This document shows positions 36,062 through 45,481 of a stretch of 64,000 nt of DNA, piece after piece. Under the pieces are notes generated by a model, which was given only the letters and a program-made list of their open reading frames with translations, was not told where the DNA came from and searched no databases. Position numbers and translations under genes: made by a program. Every line of letters begins with the position of its first letter. Position 1 is the first letter of the stretch. This stretch comes from Paraburkholderia nodosa (GTDB lineage Bacteria > Pseudomonadota > Gammaproteobacteria > Burkholderiales > Burkholderiaceae): the NCBI RefSeq assembly GCF_001718195.1, contig NZ_MCNV01000017.1, positions 1-64,000 on the forward strand, read 5' to 3'.

Positions 36062-37676
36062 CAAGCGACTCGTACTCGCCCACTTCTGGCTCGCGTTCAT
36101 CGTCTTCGGCGTGGCGCTGCTGCTCGGCGCGTGGCAGATGTTCGTGCGCAGCCCGCTGCATCCGTGGCTCAACGACCCCGAGCTGTACTACCGCTCGGTC
36201 ACGGAGCACGGCACCGTGATGGGTTATGTGTTTCCCACGCTCATCGCGATGGGCTTCGGCTACGCGGTCAGCGAACTGGCGCTCAAGCGCCCGCTCGTGG
36301 GCGTGAAGTGGGCCTGGCTTGGCTTCATCCTGCTCGCGCTCGGCGCCGTCACGGCCTCGGTGCCCGTGGCGCTCGGCCTCGCCTCCGTGCTCTACACGTT
36401 CTACCCGCCGATGATCGGCAACGTGTTCTATTACCTGGGCGTCGTGCTCGTCGTGGTGGGTTCGTGGGTCTGGGTCGCGCTGATGGGCATCAACACCGCG
36501 AAATGGAAACGCGAGAATCCCGGCAAACCGCTGCCGCTCGCCATGTTCGCGACCACGGCGGGCGCGTATCTGTGGGGCTGGACCGCGGTGGGCGCCGCCA
36601 TCGAAGTGCTGTTCCAGATCCTGCCCGTGGCCTTCGGCTGGCGCAATACGATCGACGCGGGCCTCGCGCGCGTGTTCTTCTCCTGGACCCTGCACGCCAT
36701 CGTCTACTTCTGGCTCGTGCCCGCCTATATCGCCTACTACACGATCGTCCCGCGCGCGATCGGCGGCCGGCTCTACAGCGATGTGATGGCGCGCATCTCG
36801 TTCATCCTGTTTCTCGTGGTGGCCATGCCCATCGGGATTCACCACCTGTTCACCGATCCGCAGGTGGGCTCGGGCTTCAAGTTCGTGCAGTCGGTGTTCA
36901 CGGCGCTCGTCTCGGTGCCCACGCTTCTCACCGTGTTCACGATCTGCGCGTCGGTCGAAATCGCCGGGCGGCTGCGCGGCGGCAAGGGGCCGTTCGGCTG
37001 GATCGCGAAGCTGCCGTGGAAGAACCCGCAAATGCTGGCCGTGGCGTTCTCGTTCGTCATGCTCGGGTTTGGCGGCGCGGGCGGCCTCATCAACATGAGC
37101 TACCAGCTCGACCAGCCCGTACACAACACGCAGTGGATCACGGGCCACTTTCACCTGATCTATGGCGGCGCGATCGTCATCATGTATTTCGCCATCGCCT
37201 ACGACCTGTGGCCGCAGATCACGGGCCGCGCGCTCAACAACTGGCGCCTCATGCGCTGGCAGCTGTGGCTGTGGTTCATCGGCATGATCGTGACGACCTT
37301 CCCGTGGCACCTGGTCGGCCTCATGGGCATGCCGCGGCGCATGGCCTATTACGACTACAGCGACCCGGCGCTCGCGGGCCAGGGCGCGCTCGTGGTGCTC
37401 TCGGCCATTGGCGGCCTGATCCTCGTGACCTCGGCGGTGCTGTTCTTCCTCGTGCTGCTGCAGGGGCATCGCAGCGAGGCCGCCGCGCCCGAGGAATATC
37501 GCTTCAGCAAGCCGGTGCACGAGTCGGCCACGCTGCCGGTGGCGCTCAATAGCTTCGGGCTGTGGGTCGTGCTGATGGTCGCCCTCACGATCACCAACTA
37601 TGGCTACCCGATCGCGCAACTGCTGGCAACGCCCGAATCGGCCGTGCCCGCGATCCCGATTGGAGCACAGCGATGA
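36051..37676 (+). CDS. B-type (ba3-like) cytochrome c oxidase subunit I
   Basis: 541 residues from a GTG at 36051 (GGAG 8 nt upstream). Low-spin haem ligand H53 (TEHGTVMG), CuB ligand H215 in LHAIVYFWLVPAY, the CuB pair H264-H265 (GIHHLFTD) and the H366-x-H368 pair (ITGHFH) are present. The tyrosine in HAIVYFW corresponds to the cross-linked His-Tyr of ba3 enzymes. It reduces O2 to water in the inner membrane and pumps protons. B-type enzymes have high O2 affinity. Confidence 0.93.
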   Translation: MLNNKRLVLAHFWLAFIVFGVALLLGAWQMFVRSPLHPWLNDPELYYRSVTEHGTVMGYVFPTLIAMGFGYAVSELALKRPLVGVKWAWLGFILLALGAVTASVPVALGLASVLYTFYPPMIGNVFYYLGVVLVVVGSWVWVALMGINTAKWKRENPGKPLPLAMFATTAGAYLWGWTAVGAAIEVLFQILPVAFGWRNTIDAGLARVFFSWTLHAIVYFWLVPAYIAYYTIVPRAIGGRLYSDVMARISFILFLVVAMPIGIHHLFTDPQVGSGFKFVQSVFTALVSVPTLLTVFTICASVEIAGRLRGGKGPFGWIAKLPWKNPQMLAVAFSFVMLGFGGAGGLINMSYQLDQPVHNTQWITGHFHLIYGGAIVIMYFAIAYDLWPQITGRALNNWRLMRWQLWLWFIGMIVTTFPWHLVGLMGMPRRMAYYDYSDPALAGQGALVVLSAIGGLILVTSAVLFFLVLLQGHRSEAAAPEEYRFSKPVHESATLPVALNSFGLWVVLMVALTITNYGYPIAQLLATPESAVPAIPIGAQR

Positions 37677-38470
37677 GCGACGAACGCCTGTTCTCGTTTC
37701 GCAATGTGTGGTTTCGCGCGGGCGTGGGCACGGCGATCGTCGTGTTCGTCGTCTCCGTGCTGATCGGCTTCATCTGGCTGCCTTCCGCCAAGAGCGCCCC
37801 GTATTTTCAGGGCATCTGGACGGCGATCTGCAGCGCGGCCGGCGTGCCGCGCGACTGGCACCCGGTCGGATCGGCGGTGCCGCCGGGCTACCAGCTAAGC
37901 CAGGTCGAACTCACGCCGCACATGCTCGATGGCGCGACGACGCTCTCGGTTGGCCGCGGCGCGACGCTCGCCCTGCGCTGCACGATGTGCCATGGCCCGC
38001 GCGGCATCAGCATGGCCAATTCGCCGAATCTGGCGGGCCAGTTCGCCATCGTGGTCTTCAAGGAGCTGCACGACTTCCAGACGGGCGCCCGCCAGAACGC
38101 GGTGATGTCGCCCATGGCGCGCGATCTGTCCGACCAGGACATGCGCGACCTCGCCGCCTATTACGCCTCGCTGCAGCCGATCGCGCACCTGCATGGCGGC
38201 GCGCCCGCCATCGTGGCGCACGGCGCACCACTGCGCAATATTCCCGCATGCGCGTCCTGCCATGGCGGCGTGGACAGCAAGATCGGCAGCCCGTGGCTCG
38301 ACGGCCTCCCGGCCGCGTACACGAAGGCGCAGTTGCTCGCGTTCGCGAACGGTACGCGCCATAACGACATCTCCGAACAGATGCGCAACATCGCGCGCAA
38401 CATGACGCCCGAGGAAATCGACGCGGCCGCCGCCTGGTACGCGGGCGAATGGCAGCCGAAGCAACCCTGA
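37673..38470 (+). CDS. Membrane-anchored dihaem cytochrome c, oxidase cluster
   Basis: 265 residues. It has an N-terminal membrane anchor (about 18-37), then two haem sites CTMCH and CASCH. It overlaps the subunit I stop by 4 bp (ATGA at 37673-37676), so it is translationally coupled and probably a bound subunit or immediate donor of the oxidase. It is the third c cytochrome of the cluster, bringing the haem-c count to seven. Confidence 0.88.
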   Translation: MSDERLFSFRNVWFRAGVGTAIVVFVVSVLIGFIWLPSAKSAPYFQGIWTAICSAAGVPRDWHPVGSAVPPGYQLSQVELTPHMLDGATTLSVGRGATLALRCTMCHGPRGISMANSPNLAGQFAIVVFKELHDFQTGARQNAVMSPMARDLSDQDMRDLAAYYASLQPIAHLHGGAPAIVAHGAPLRNIPACASCHGGVDSKIGSPWLDGLPAAYTKAQLLAFANGTRHNDISEQMRNIARNMTPEEIDAAAAWYAGEWQPKQP

Positions 38471-38549
38471 ACCCAACCCTGCAGGACTTGCGGCGGTACG
38501 CAAATTGCGCGCCCTGCACGTCCTTCACCCAACCTCGCGGAGCGACATC

Positions 38550-38978
38550 ATGCAAAAGACGGCATCGGCAAAATGGCACGGCGGCATCAAGGACGGACAG
38601 GGCACGATCTCGACGCAAACCGGCGTGCTCAAGGAAGCGCCTTATGGTTTCGCCTCGCGCTTCGAAGGCGGTCCCGGCACCAATCCCGAGGAGCTGATCG
38701 GCGCGGCGCACGCGGGCTGCTTCACCATGGCGTTCTCGCTCTTTCTCACCCAGGCGGGCTTCACGGCCGAGAGCATCGAGACGAAATCGACCGTTACGCT
38801 CGACAAGGTGGGCGAAGGCTTCGCCATCACGAGCTGCCAGCTCGACATGACGGCAAAGATTCCCGGCATCGATCAAGCGAAGTTCGACGAGCTTTCGAAG
38901 GGCGCCAAGGAGAACTGCCCGGTGTCGAAGCTCTTCGCCAACAACGCGAAGATCACGCTCAACGCGAAGCTCGTTTGA
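38550..38978 (+). CDS. OsmC-family peroxidase
   Basis: 142 residues. The two redox cysteines are present: one in AAHAGCFTMAFS (about 56) and one in KENCPVSKLF (about 123), as in OsmC thiol peroxidases that reduce organic hydroperoxides. The ATG at 38550 has an upstream GGAG. It follows the oxidase operon by 79 bp and precedes the cupin; it may share an mRNA with either. Confidence 0.92.
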   Translation: MQKTASAKWHGGIKDGQGTISTQTGVLKEAPYGFASRFEGGPGTNPEELIGAAHAGCFTMAFSLFLTQAGFTAESIETKSTVTLDKVGEGFAITSCQLDMTAKIPGIDQAKFDELSKGAKENCPVSKLFANNAKITLNAKLV

Positions 38979-38987
38979 GGGGCTGTC

Positions 38988-39326
38988 ATGGCCATCCCCC
39001 ATGCCGCGCCGGGTGAGGTCTTCGACGTGCGACCGCTAGGCGGCGCGCTCAAGAATGCGAAGTCGACCACCCTGATCCGCGCGCAGCAACTCGAAGTCAT
39101 GCGCATCGTGCTGCCCGCAGGCAAGCGCCTGCCCGAGCACAGCGTGCCCGGCGAGATCACGGTGCAGTGCGTGGAAGGCGTGATCCGCTTCTTCGTGAAC
39201 GGCGACCCGCGCACCATGCACGCCGGCGACATGCTGCTGCTCGGCGGCGGCGAAACGCATGCGCTGGAAGCGCTCGACGACGCCTCCGTGATCGTCACGA
39301 TTCATCTTGCCCATGGGGACAAGTAA
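38988..39326 (+). CDS. Cupin-domain protein
   Basis: 112 residues, a single cupin barrel: motif 1 is divergent (LPEHSVPGEITVQC) and motif 2 is GDMLLLGGGETHALEA. It lies 9 bp after the osmC gene with a GAGGGG site. Function is unknown; the histidines suggest a metal site. A terminator follows. Confidence 0.8.
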   Translation: MAIPHAAPGEVFDVRPLGGALKNAKSTTLIRAQQLEVMRIVLPAGKRLPEHSVPGEITVQCVEGVIRFFVNGDPRTMHAGDMLLLGGGETHALEALDDASVIVTIHLAHGDK

Positions 39327-39355
39327 GGGCTAGTGCGGCATCCGCAACAAAGAAA

Positions 39356-39392
39356 GGGGCGTGTCCTGGCAAATGCCGGACACGCCCCTTTT
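39356..39392. terminator. Terminator after the cupin gene
   Basis: GGGGCGTGTCC (39356-39366) pairs with GGACACGCCCC (39378-39388), then TTTT. It serves the plus-strand genes and may also stop the converging peroxidase gene. Confidence 0.85.
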
Positions 39393-39422
39393 AGTTTGCG
39401 AGGACGGGTTGCCCCGCCCCGC

Positions 39423-40856
39423 TCATTGCTTCGATGGCACCGGATCGTCGTTGAGCGTCTTGAGGAACGCGATGATGTCCTGAATGTCGCCTGGCGTCAT
39501 CGCGGGCTTGTCGCCGAACTTGCGGTCGAACGGCGCATCGGTCACGTCCACGTTCTTCCGGAACTGCGGCGGAATATCGTCGTACTTGTCGATCTTGCCG
39601 TCGGGGCCGTGCGGATAGAACTTGCCCGGGTCCGTATTGCGATCATTGTAGAACGCCATCACGTCGTCGAGGTTGTGGTACGCGCCGTTATGGAAAAACA
39701 CCGTGCGCGTGGCCGAATTGCGAAGCGTCGGCGTGAGGAACATGCCGCAGTACTGCGTCTGGTCCTTGAAGTCCGAGCGGAACGGGCCGCACACGCCCAG
39801 ATCGAAGAAGTGCGGGTCCTTGTTCTGCGCGAGCTTGTTGTTGCGCGGCACACCCAGCGCCTCGTACTGGTAGTCCGTGAACATGGGCGGCAGGCCGTCC
39901 TTGCCGGGCTTCGAGAGGTGGCAGCCCGCGCAGTTCGCCTTGTTCGGGTCGTTGAAGAGACGCAGGCCGCGCAGCTCCGCTTGCGAGAGGCGCGCGTGGC
40001 CTTCGAGCCAGCGATCGTATTTGCTGTTATACGGGTGGAACGACTGATCTTCGACCTGGTAGCGCGAGATTGCGAACATCGCCTCCGCCACGGCCAGCTT
40101 CGGGTCGCTGAAGATCCGGTCGCCGAACAGTTCCGTGAAGTGCTTCGCGTACGGCGCCTTCTCGAGCTTCGTCGCCACCTGTTCGATGCTCGTGTCCGCC
40201 ATTTCCACAGGATTGAGCAGCGGGCCATACGCCTGCTGCTGCAGCGTGTCGGCGCGGCCGTCCCAGAACAGGCCGCCCTGCGGCACCATCTCCAAGGAGG
40301 TCGATGCGCCGCCCGCCACCTTCTGCGACTTCACGACGTCGGCGGCGGCGCTGGCCTGCTGGACGACCGTCGGCGCGTCATCGGCTTCACCCTGGTCCGG
40401 ACCGATGCTGAAGTTCGGTTGGCGGTACAGATACATGAGCGAAGGCGGCGGGCGATAACCCTGCTGGTTCATCGCGAGGCCGCCCATCTGCACGTCGTGC
40501 CCATTGGGAGGACCGTAGGAACGATCGGGGCTATGGCACGAAGCACAGGACTGCTGACCGGAGCCCGAGAGCGCCGGATCGAAAAAGAGCTGCTTGCCGA
40601 GCTGCGCCATCGCCGAAAGCGGTGCGACTGGCGGGCGCTGCAGCACGACCGGGTGCGGATTCGCGCCCGTCAGGTTCTCGACGACCTCGCCCACGGCTTC
40701 GGGCACGTTGGCCGGAAACGCCACGGCGTAGGCGCAGAAACCCAATGCGCCGACCGCGATCACGGCAGCGGCGGCGCGCAGGACGACCCGCGTGGGGCTC
40801 GCCGCGCTGCGCGGTTTGGGTGAAGACGGTGTCGGCGAAGTGGAAAGCTCGGACAT
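39423..40856 (-). CDS. Dihaem cytochrome c peroxidase family protein (MauG/CcpA-like)
   Basis: 477 residues. An N-terminal membrane anchor (about 26-46) is followed by a dihaem domain with CASCH and CAGCH. LFFDPALSGSGQQSCASCHSP and GLFWDGRADTLQQQA are typical of the CCP/MauG superfamily. It either reduces H2O2 or carries out MauG-like chemistry. The ATG at 40856 is chosen (MSELSTSPTP); the upstream 20 codons start with TTG. It stands beside the oxidase cluster and could protect against peroxide. Confidence 0.87.
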   Translation of the reverse strand: MSELSTSPTPSSPKPRSAASPTRVVLRAAAAVIAVGALGFCAYAVAFPANVPEAVGEVVENLTGANPHPVVLQRPPVAPLSAMAQLGKQLFFDPALSGSGQQSCASCHSPDRSYGPPNGHDVQMGGLAMNQQGYRPPPSLMYLYRQPNFSIGPDQGEADDAPTVVQQASAAADVVKSQKVAGGASTSLEMVPQGGLFWDGRADTLQQQAYGPLLNPVEMADTSIEQVATKLEKAPYAKHFTELFGDRIFSDPKLAVAEAMFAISRYQVEDQSFHPYNSKYDRWLEGHARLSQAELRGLRLFNDPNKANCAGCHLSKPGKDGLPPMFTDYQYEALGVPRNNKLAQNKDPHFFDLGVCGPFRSDFKDQTQYCGMFLTPTLRNSATRTVFFHNGAYHNLDDVMAFYNDRNTDPGKFYPHGPDGKIDKYDDIPPQFRKNVDVTDAPFDRKFGDKPAMTPGDIQDIIAFLKTLNDDPVPSKQ

Positions 40857-41516
40857 GATTCGATCTAGCTTTGCGAAATACCACGAAAAGGAAAAGCCGA
40901 ACGCCGCGGAGTTCAACTGCGTGCCCAGCGTAGAGTCCCTCAGACGCGGCGCGCATCAGTGCGCCCTGGCGCCGCGCCGTACAGGCGGCGCCCATCCATC
41001 CTGCGAACGGGCGCCAATGCGCCTCTCACATCAGAGCGAGCGCATTACAGCATCGCAAGATGACTACACGGCGACCGTTTAATTTCCGAATACTTTCAGT
41101 TATTTTCAAAACCGAAAGAATCGCTGGAGGGGCGGTGTGTGCGGGGTTCTGGATTCGGCCCTGGATTCGCTCCGCGCGCGGGGCCGGGATTGAGCCGATT
41201 GCACTCCGTGCGGCGCGAGCTATAACTGAAAGCACAGTGCGGATGTTCTCTGCGCCCGCGCGCCCCTTCTTCTTGCGCCGCGCCGCGCTGTGCCGCCCCC
41301 GAATGCGTGGGCGCGCTTCTTTCGTGAGCAGTGAGCTAAGACGTTCGGCAGCCGTGCGCTGCGCGCAGGCATCCCGACTTTCCAGATGAGTGTGCGGCTT
41401 CAGGCTTTGCCTCTCGCTCGCGCGCACCTTCGCCGCGGATTCATTCCGCCGTTATCCCGCAGTGACGTCGTCATTGCCGCGAAGGCGCACTCACGAACTC
41501 GAGAAAGGAGGTTGAT
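40857..41516. other. 660-bp region without a supported gene
   Basis: It separates the peroxidase from a small secreted-protein gene. Several short ORFs overlap here but none has a ribosome site or recognisable domain. I see no RNA gene and no clear operator; the promoter of the 41517 gene must lie at its right end. Confidence 0.5.
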
Positions 41517-41774
41517 ATGACATTACGCCTGGCATTGATCGCCACATGCGTGGCGGCCGTGGCAGCCGTTGCGCCCGGCACGGCGCGCGCGAAGGACGAA
41601 CCCGTTTCGCAGGAACGCGCGCATCAGACGATGACCGACGACGCCGATGCTTCGGCTCAGGCCAGCACCGACATGTCGTATGGCGGCACGCCCGATACGC
41701 ATAGCGCCTCGGGCCATCGCACCGGCAAGATGTGCTGGCCGCGTCCCGATTGCGACGTGTTTTTTGGTCACTGA
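41517..41774 (+). CDS. Small secreted protein of unknown function
   Basis: 85 residues. A very strong site (GAAAGGAGGTTGAT) precedes the ATG. It starts with a signal peptide (MTLRLALIATCVAAVAAVAP, cleavage about residue 25). The mature part is acidic and Thr/Ser-rich with two cysteines near the end (KMCWPRPDCDVFFGH), which could form a disulfide. No family recognised. Confidence 0.7.
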   Translation: MTLRLALIATCVAAVAAVAPGTARAKDEPVSQERAHQTMTDDADASAQASTDMSYGGTPDTHSASGHRTGKMCWPRPDCDVFFGH

Positions 41775-41880
41775 AGCGCGCCCGCTGAACGAGCGCCGAT
41801 GAACCCGAGGCGGCGGCGCGCAAGATCCGCCGCCCTCGCCTCTCACACTTCGAATGCCTGCGCGCGGCATCGCCGCCGCG

Positions 41881-43212
41881 TTACGCGCGCCGGGCGAAAC
41901 CCACCGCGCGCCACGTAAACAGCGCGCCCGCCAGCATCAGCAGGCTCGTGCCGAGGAACACGGCGCGCATGCCAAGATGCCCGCCGACGAAGCCGCCGAT
42001 CAGCGGCCCGAGCACCTGCCCCGCGAATTGCGCCGACACCGAATAGCCGAGCACGCTACCCGCGGCATGGTCCGGCGCGTTGTGGCGAATGACGGTCGCG
42101 ATGCACGGCAGCAGCGCCGCGAGCGACACGCCCATGAGAAAACGCAGCACGACGAGTTGCCAGCCCGCCGTGACGAACGCCTGCGGCACGAGCAGCAATG
42201 CCGAGGCCGCCAAGGCCGCGACGATCACTTTCGCGTGCCCCACACGGTCCGCCACGCGCCCGAGTCGCGAAGCCGCGACGATGCTGCCGAGCGCCGCCGC
42301 CGACATCGCGAGGCCCGCGACGAACGTCACGCGCGCGGGGTCGTGCACGAGCGTCGCCACGTACACGGTGATGATGGGTTCGATCGACATGTTGGCGAGC
42401 ATCAGCAGCATGCCGGTCACGAGCATGGCGACGATCGGGCGCTTGTCGGGCAGCGCCGACCAGCCGCCCTTCTGCGCCGCATGCGCTACGCGTGCGGGGC
42501 GCGGCGCTTCCTTCACGAACACGCAGGTCGCGATGAAGGCCGCGAAGATCGTTGCGCCGGCCACCCAGAACGTGGCGCGCAGGCCGATGAGCGGCGGCAG
42601 CGTGCCGCCCACGAGCGGCCCGATCAGATTGCCGGCCATGACGCCCGACGACAGCACGCCGAGCGCCCACGCCGAACGGTGACGCGGCGTTTGCGTGGCG
42701 ACGAGGATGGTCGAACCCGACGAATAGCCGCCGGCGAAACCCGCGAGCAAACGCAGCGCCACGAGCTGCCAGATATTGCGCGACATGCCGATGAGCGACA
42801 TCGTGACCGCCATGCCGAGGCTCGCGCGCACCAGCATGGGCTTGCGGCCGTAGCGGTCGCCGAGGCGTCCCCACAGGGGAGCGACGAGCGCGGCCGTGAA
42901 GAACGTCGCGCTGTACGCGATGCCCGACCACTGCACGATCGCCGCGTGGCCGTGCACGCCCAGTTCTTCCACGTAGAGCGGCAGGAACGGCAGCATCAGC
43001 GTCATGGCGACGAGCGTCGTGAACGAGCCCACCACGCAGACCGCGAGATTGCGCCGCCAGTGTTGCTCGACATCGGCATCGTGCGGGTTTCGGGGGAGTC
43101 GCTGCGTGGCGGCAGCCGCAGGCGATGCCGTGAGTGGGGAAGCGGGAGTCGAGTCGGACGCCCCGGCGCGATCGCGTGGCGGATCGTCGGGGTCTTCTGC
43201 GCGGGAGGTCAT
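41881..43212 (-). CDS. MFS multidrug-type exporter
   Basis: 443 residues, 12 helices. GRLGDRYGRKPMLVRASLG is motif A of the DHA1 group of drug:H+ antiporters. The ATG at 43212 is used; an upstream GTG at 43275 would add 21 residues, and neither has a strong ribosome site. A long hydrophilic N-terminus of about 45 residues precedes helix 1. It is followed on the minus strand by no close partner; substrate unknown. Confidence 0.85.
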   Translation of the reverse strand: MTSRAEDPDDPPRDRAGASDSTPASPLTASPAAAATQRLPRNPHDADVEQHWRRNLAVCVVGSFTTLVAMTLMLPFLPLYVEELGVHGHAAIVQWSGIAYSATFFTAALVAPLWGRLGDRYGRKPMLVRASLGMAVTMSLIGMSRNIWQLVALRLLAGFAGGYSSGSTILVATQTPRHRSAWALGVLSSGVMAGNLIGPLVGGTLPPLIGLRATFWVAGATIFAAFIATCVFVKEAPRPARVAHAAQKGGWSALPDKRPIVAMLVTGMLLMLANMSIEPIITVYVATLVHDPARVTFVAGLAMSAAALGSIVAASRLGRVADRVGHAKVIVAALAASALLLVPQAFVTAGWQLVVLRFLMGVSLAALLPCIATVIRHNAPDHAAGSVLGYSVSAQFAGQVLGPLIGGFVGGHLGMRAVFLGTSLLMLAGALFTWRAVGFARRA

Positions 43213-43386
43213 CGGCGGATCGAGGCAGCGGCGGGCTACGCGTTCGCCCGCTTGCCGGGCGAAGTCGCAAGGCACCTACGTTAAGCGAAGCGCGCCGCGG
43301 CTGTCAATTTTTTAAGCGCCTGCCGAAGATGGGGGCGCCGGCGCCGGCCCAAGGGACTGGCGTGAGGCGCGCAGTTCGTTTGCCGC

Positions 43387-43791
43387 TTATTGCACGGCGG
43401 TCTGCAGCAGCCCCACCACGCGCTGCAGCGGCACGAGCACTTCGGCGTCGATGCCGTAGAGCGGGCCGAGCGTCTGCGAGACGTCGCGATAGTCGAGCCG
43501 CGTGTGCCCCTCGTTGTCTTCCCAGATCACCATGCGCAGCGGCAACTCCACCGCCGCGTGCGGGTTGGCCGCCATGACGGGCGTACCCGCCTTCGGATTG
43601 CCGAACAGGATGAGGCGCGTGCGGCGCAGGCTGAGCCCGGCGGTCTCGGCGGCTTCGCGCTGGTCGACGTCGGCGAAGATATCCGCACCCGCCTTGGCCA
43701 GCGCGGTCTTCAGGCGCGCGATCGTCGTGTCGAAGTCGTGGACGCTCTTGAGCGCCAGCACGGATGAGGGATGTTGCCCGTATTCGGCCAT
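43387..43791 (-). CDS. DUF302-domain protein
   Basis: 134 residues with one DUF302 domain (DFDTTIARLKTALAKAG, then NPKAGTPVMAANPHAAVELP, common to the family). AGGAGGAG lies upstream of the ATG. The fold is small alpha/beta; function not established. It lies between two exporters on the same strand. Confidence 0.88.
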   Translation of the reverse strand: MAEYGQHPSSVLALKSVHDFDTTIARLKTALAKAGADIFADVDQREAAETAGLSLRRTRLILFGNPKAGTPVMAANPHAAVELPLRMVIWEDNEGHTRLDYRDVSQTLGPLYGIDAEVLVPLQRVVGLLQTAVQ

Positions 43792-43908
43792 GACAAACTC
43801 CTCCTATGGCGCACGGTCTGCGCGAATGCGCGATGCATGCAACGGCACTTTATCCCAGAATCCGCAGCGGATGATCCAGGGCGCGCGGGTGAGGCGTCAG
43901 GCGCAAGG

Positions 43909-45339
43909 CTACCCGCCACGCGCCTTCTTCGCGCCATGCGACCGGGCGCCGTGCGCCGCCTGGTGCGACCACGCACGCCACCACACCCACGCCGCGCCTG
44001 CCGAAAGCACGGCGGCGATCAGCAGATTCACGCGCATGCCCGCGCCGATCGACGCGCGCCCCGCGATCATGGCGCCCGCCACGGCCACGCCGAGCGCCGC
44101 ACCGGTCTGCCGGGCGGCGTTGAGTACGCCAGCGGCGATGCCCGCGCGGCCCTGATCGACCGTCGCCATGAGCGCCGCCGTGGCCGCGGGCGTGATCAGG
44201 CTCGCGGCGAAACCGATGGCCGGCAGCGGCAAGGCCAGCAAGTCGTAGCGCGCCGTCGTGCCGCAAACCGCCTGGCCGAGATAGCCCGCCGCCGCGAGCA
44301 GGCAAGCGAGCGCGACGAGCGCACGCGGCCCGAGCCACACCACGGCGCGCCGCGACAGCAGACTGCCGAGCGGCACCACCACGGTGAGCGGCAGGAAGGC
44401 GAGGCCCGCGCGCAACGGCGCGTAGCCGCGCTCCTGCTGGAGATACAAACTGAGTCCGAATAGCAGACCGTAAAACGTGAACGCCGAAATCATCGAGAGC
44501 AGCACGGCCGCGCTGAACACGCTCTCGCGGAAGAAGCCGAGCGGCAGCATCGGCTGCGCGCGGTGCTTTTCGAGCACGACGAAGGCGATCGCCGCTCCGC
44601 ACGCCAGCACGAGACCGCCCGCAACGACCGGGGCACGCCAGCCGTGCGCAGGCGCCTCGATGATGGCGGCATTGAGCAGCGCCAGTGCAGCGATGGCCGC
44701 CGCCTGGCCCGCGAGATCGAGCCGGCGCGGCGCGCCCGGACGCGGCTGCGGCGCCACGCGCGCGGCCATGACGATGCCCGCGACGCACACCGGCACGTTG
44801 AGCAGAAAGATGCTGCGCCAGCCGACGAACCCGATCAGCACGCCGCCCAGCAACGGACCCGCCGCCATCGCGACGCCGCCCAGCCCGGCCCACACCCCGA
44901 AGGCGGCGGCACGCTCGCGCGCGTTGGTGCATGCGCCGTTGATGAGCGCCATCGATGCAGGCACGAGCAGTGCCGCCCCCATGCCCTGCAGCACGCGTCC
45001 GAGCGTGAGCAGCGCGAGGCTCGGCGCGGCGCCGCACCACGCCGAAGCCGCCGTGAAGATCGCGAGCCCGGCCATGTAGACGTGGCGCGCGCCGAGCCGG
45101 TCGCCGAGCGTGCCGCCCGAAAGCAGCAGGCTCGCGAACGCGAGCGTATAGGCGTTCACGACCCATTGCAGGCCGGCCACGCCGCCCGCCAGGCTCGCAC
45201 CGATGCGCTCGAGCGCGACATTGACGATCGAGGTGTCGAGGATCACCACGACATAACTGATGCTCGTGGCCCAGAGCACCCGGCGTTGCTGTTCCCGGCT
45301 GTGCGTCTCTTGAGTCCGGTGCGTCTCGTGCATTTGCAT
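43909..45339 (-). CDS. MFS drug exporter, DHA2 (EmrB/QacA) family
   Basis: 476 residues with 14 predicted helices. DTSIVNVALERIGASL and GGTLGDRLGARHVYMAGLA are the DHA2 motifs C and A. GGGAGAG precedes the ATG at 45339. It is divergent from an ArsR-type regulator with a 24-bp palindrome in the shared 142-bp promoter region, so its expression is probably controlled by that regulator. Confidence 0.9.
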   Translation of the reverse strand: MQMHETHRTQETHSREQQRRVLWATSISYVVVILDTSIVNVALERIGASLAGGVAGLQWVVNAYTLAFASLLLSGGTLGDRLGARHVYMAGLAIFTAASAWCGAAPSLALLTLGRVLQGMGAALLVPASMALINGACTNARERAAAFGVWAGLGGVAMAAGPLLGGVLIGFVGWRSIFLLNVPVCVAGIVMAARVAPQPRPGAPRRLDLAGQAAAIAALALLNAAIIEAPAHGWRAPVVAGGLVLACGAAIAFVVLEKHRAQPMLPLGFFRESVFSAAVLLSMISAFTFYGLLFGLSLYLQQERGYAPLRAGLAFLPLTVVVPLGSLLSRRAVVWLGPRALVALACLLAAAGYLGQAVCGTTARYDLLALPLPAIGFAASLITPAATAALMATVDQGRAGIAAGVLNAARQTGAALGVAVAGAMIAGRASIGAGMRVNLLIAAVLSAGAAWVWWRAWSHQAAHGARSHGAKKARGG

Positions 45340-45410
45340 AGGCTCTCCCGCTACGCCGGCGCGCGTTGGGCGCCGGTCACGAGCCCAGTATCGGACGCGC
45401 GGCAGTGGCG

Positions 45411-45434
45411 ATGCTTCGATGCGTATCGAAACAT
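45411..45434. promoter_or_regulatory. Operator palindrome between exporter and ArsR-like gene
   Basis: ATGCTTCGAT-GCGT-ATCGAAACAT: ten-base arms with one mismatch, 48 bp before the regulator start and 71 bp from the exporter start. Typical size for an ArsR-family dimer site. Confidence 0.6.
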
Positions 45435-45481
45435 GCGATCCTGCTCGCGCGTTACGCTATGCGTATGTTTTGGAGAAACGC

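Noticed and set aside
36054..37619. 521-codon minus-strand frame opposite oxidase subunit I
   Set aside because: Antisense to a gene with all haem and copper ligands; the product is charged low-complexity sequence.
41060..41389. 109-codon ORF in the gap before the small secreted protein
   Set aside because: No ribosome site, no domain, and amino-acid pattern like non-coding GC-rich DNA.
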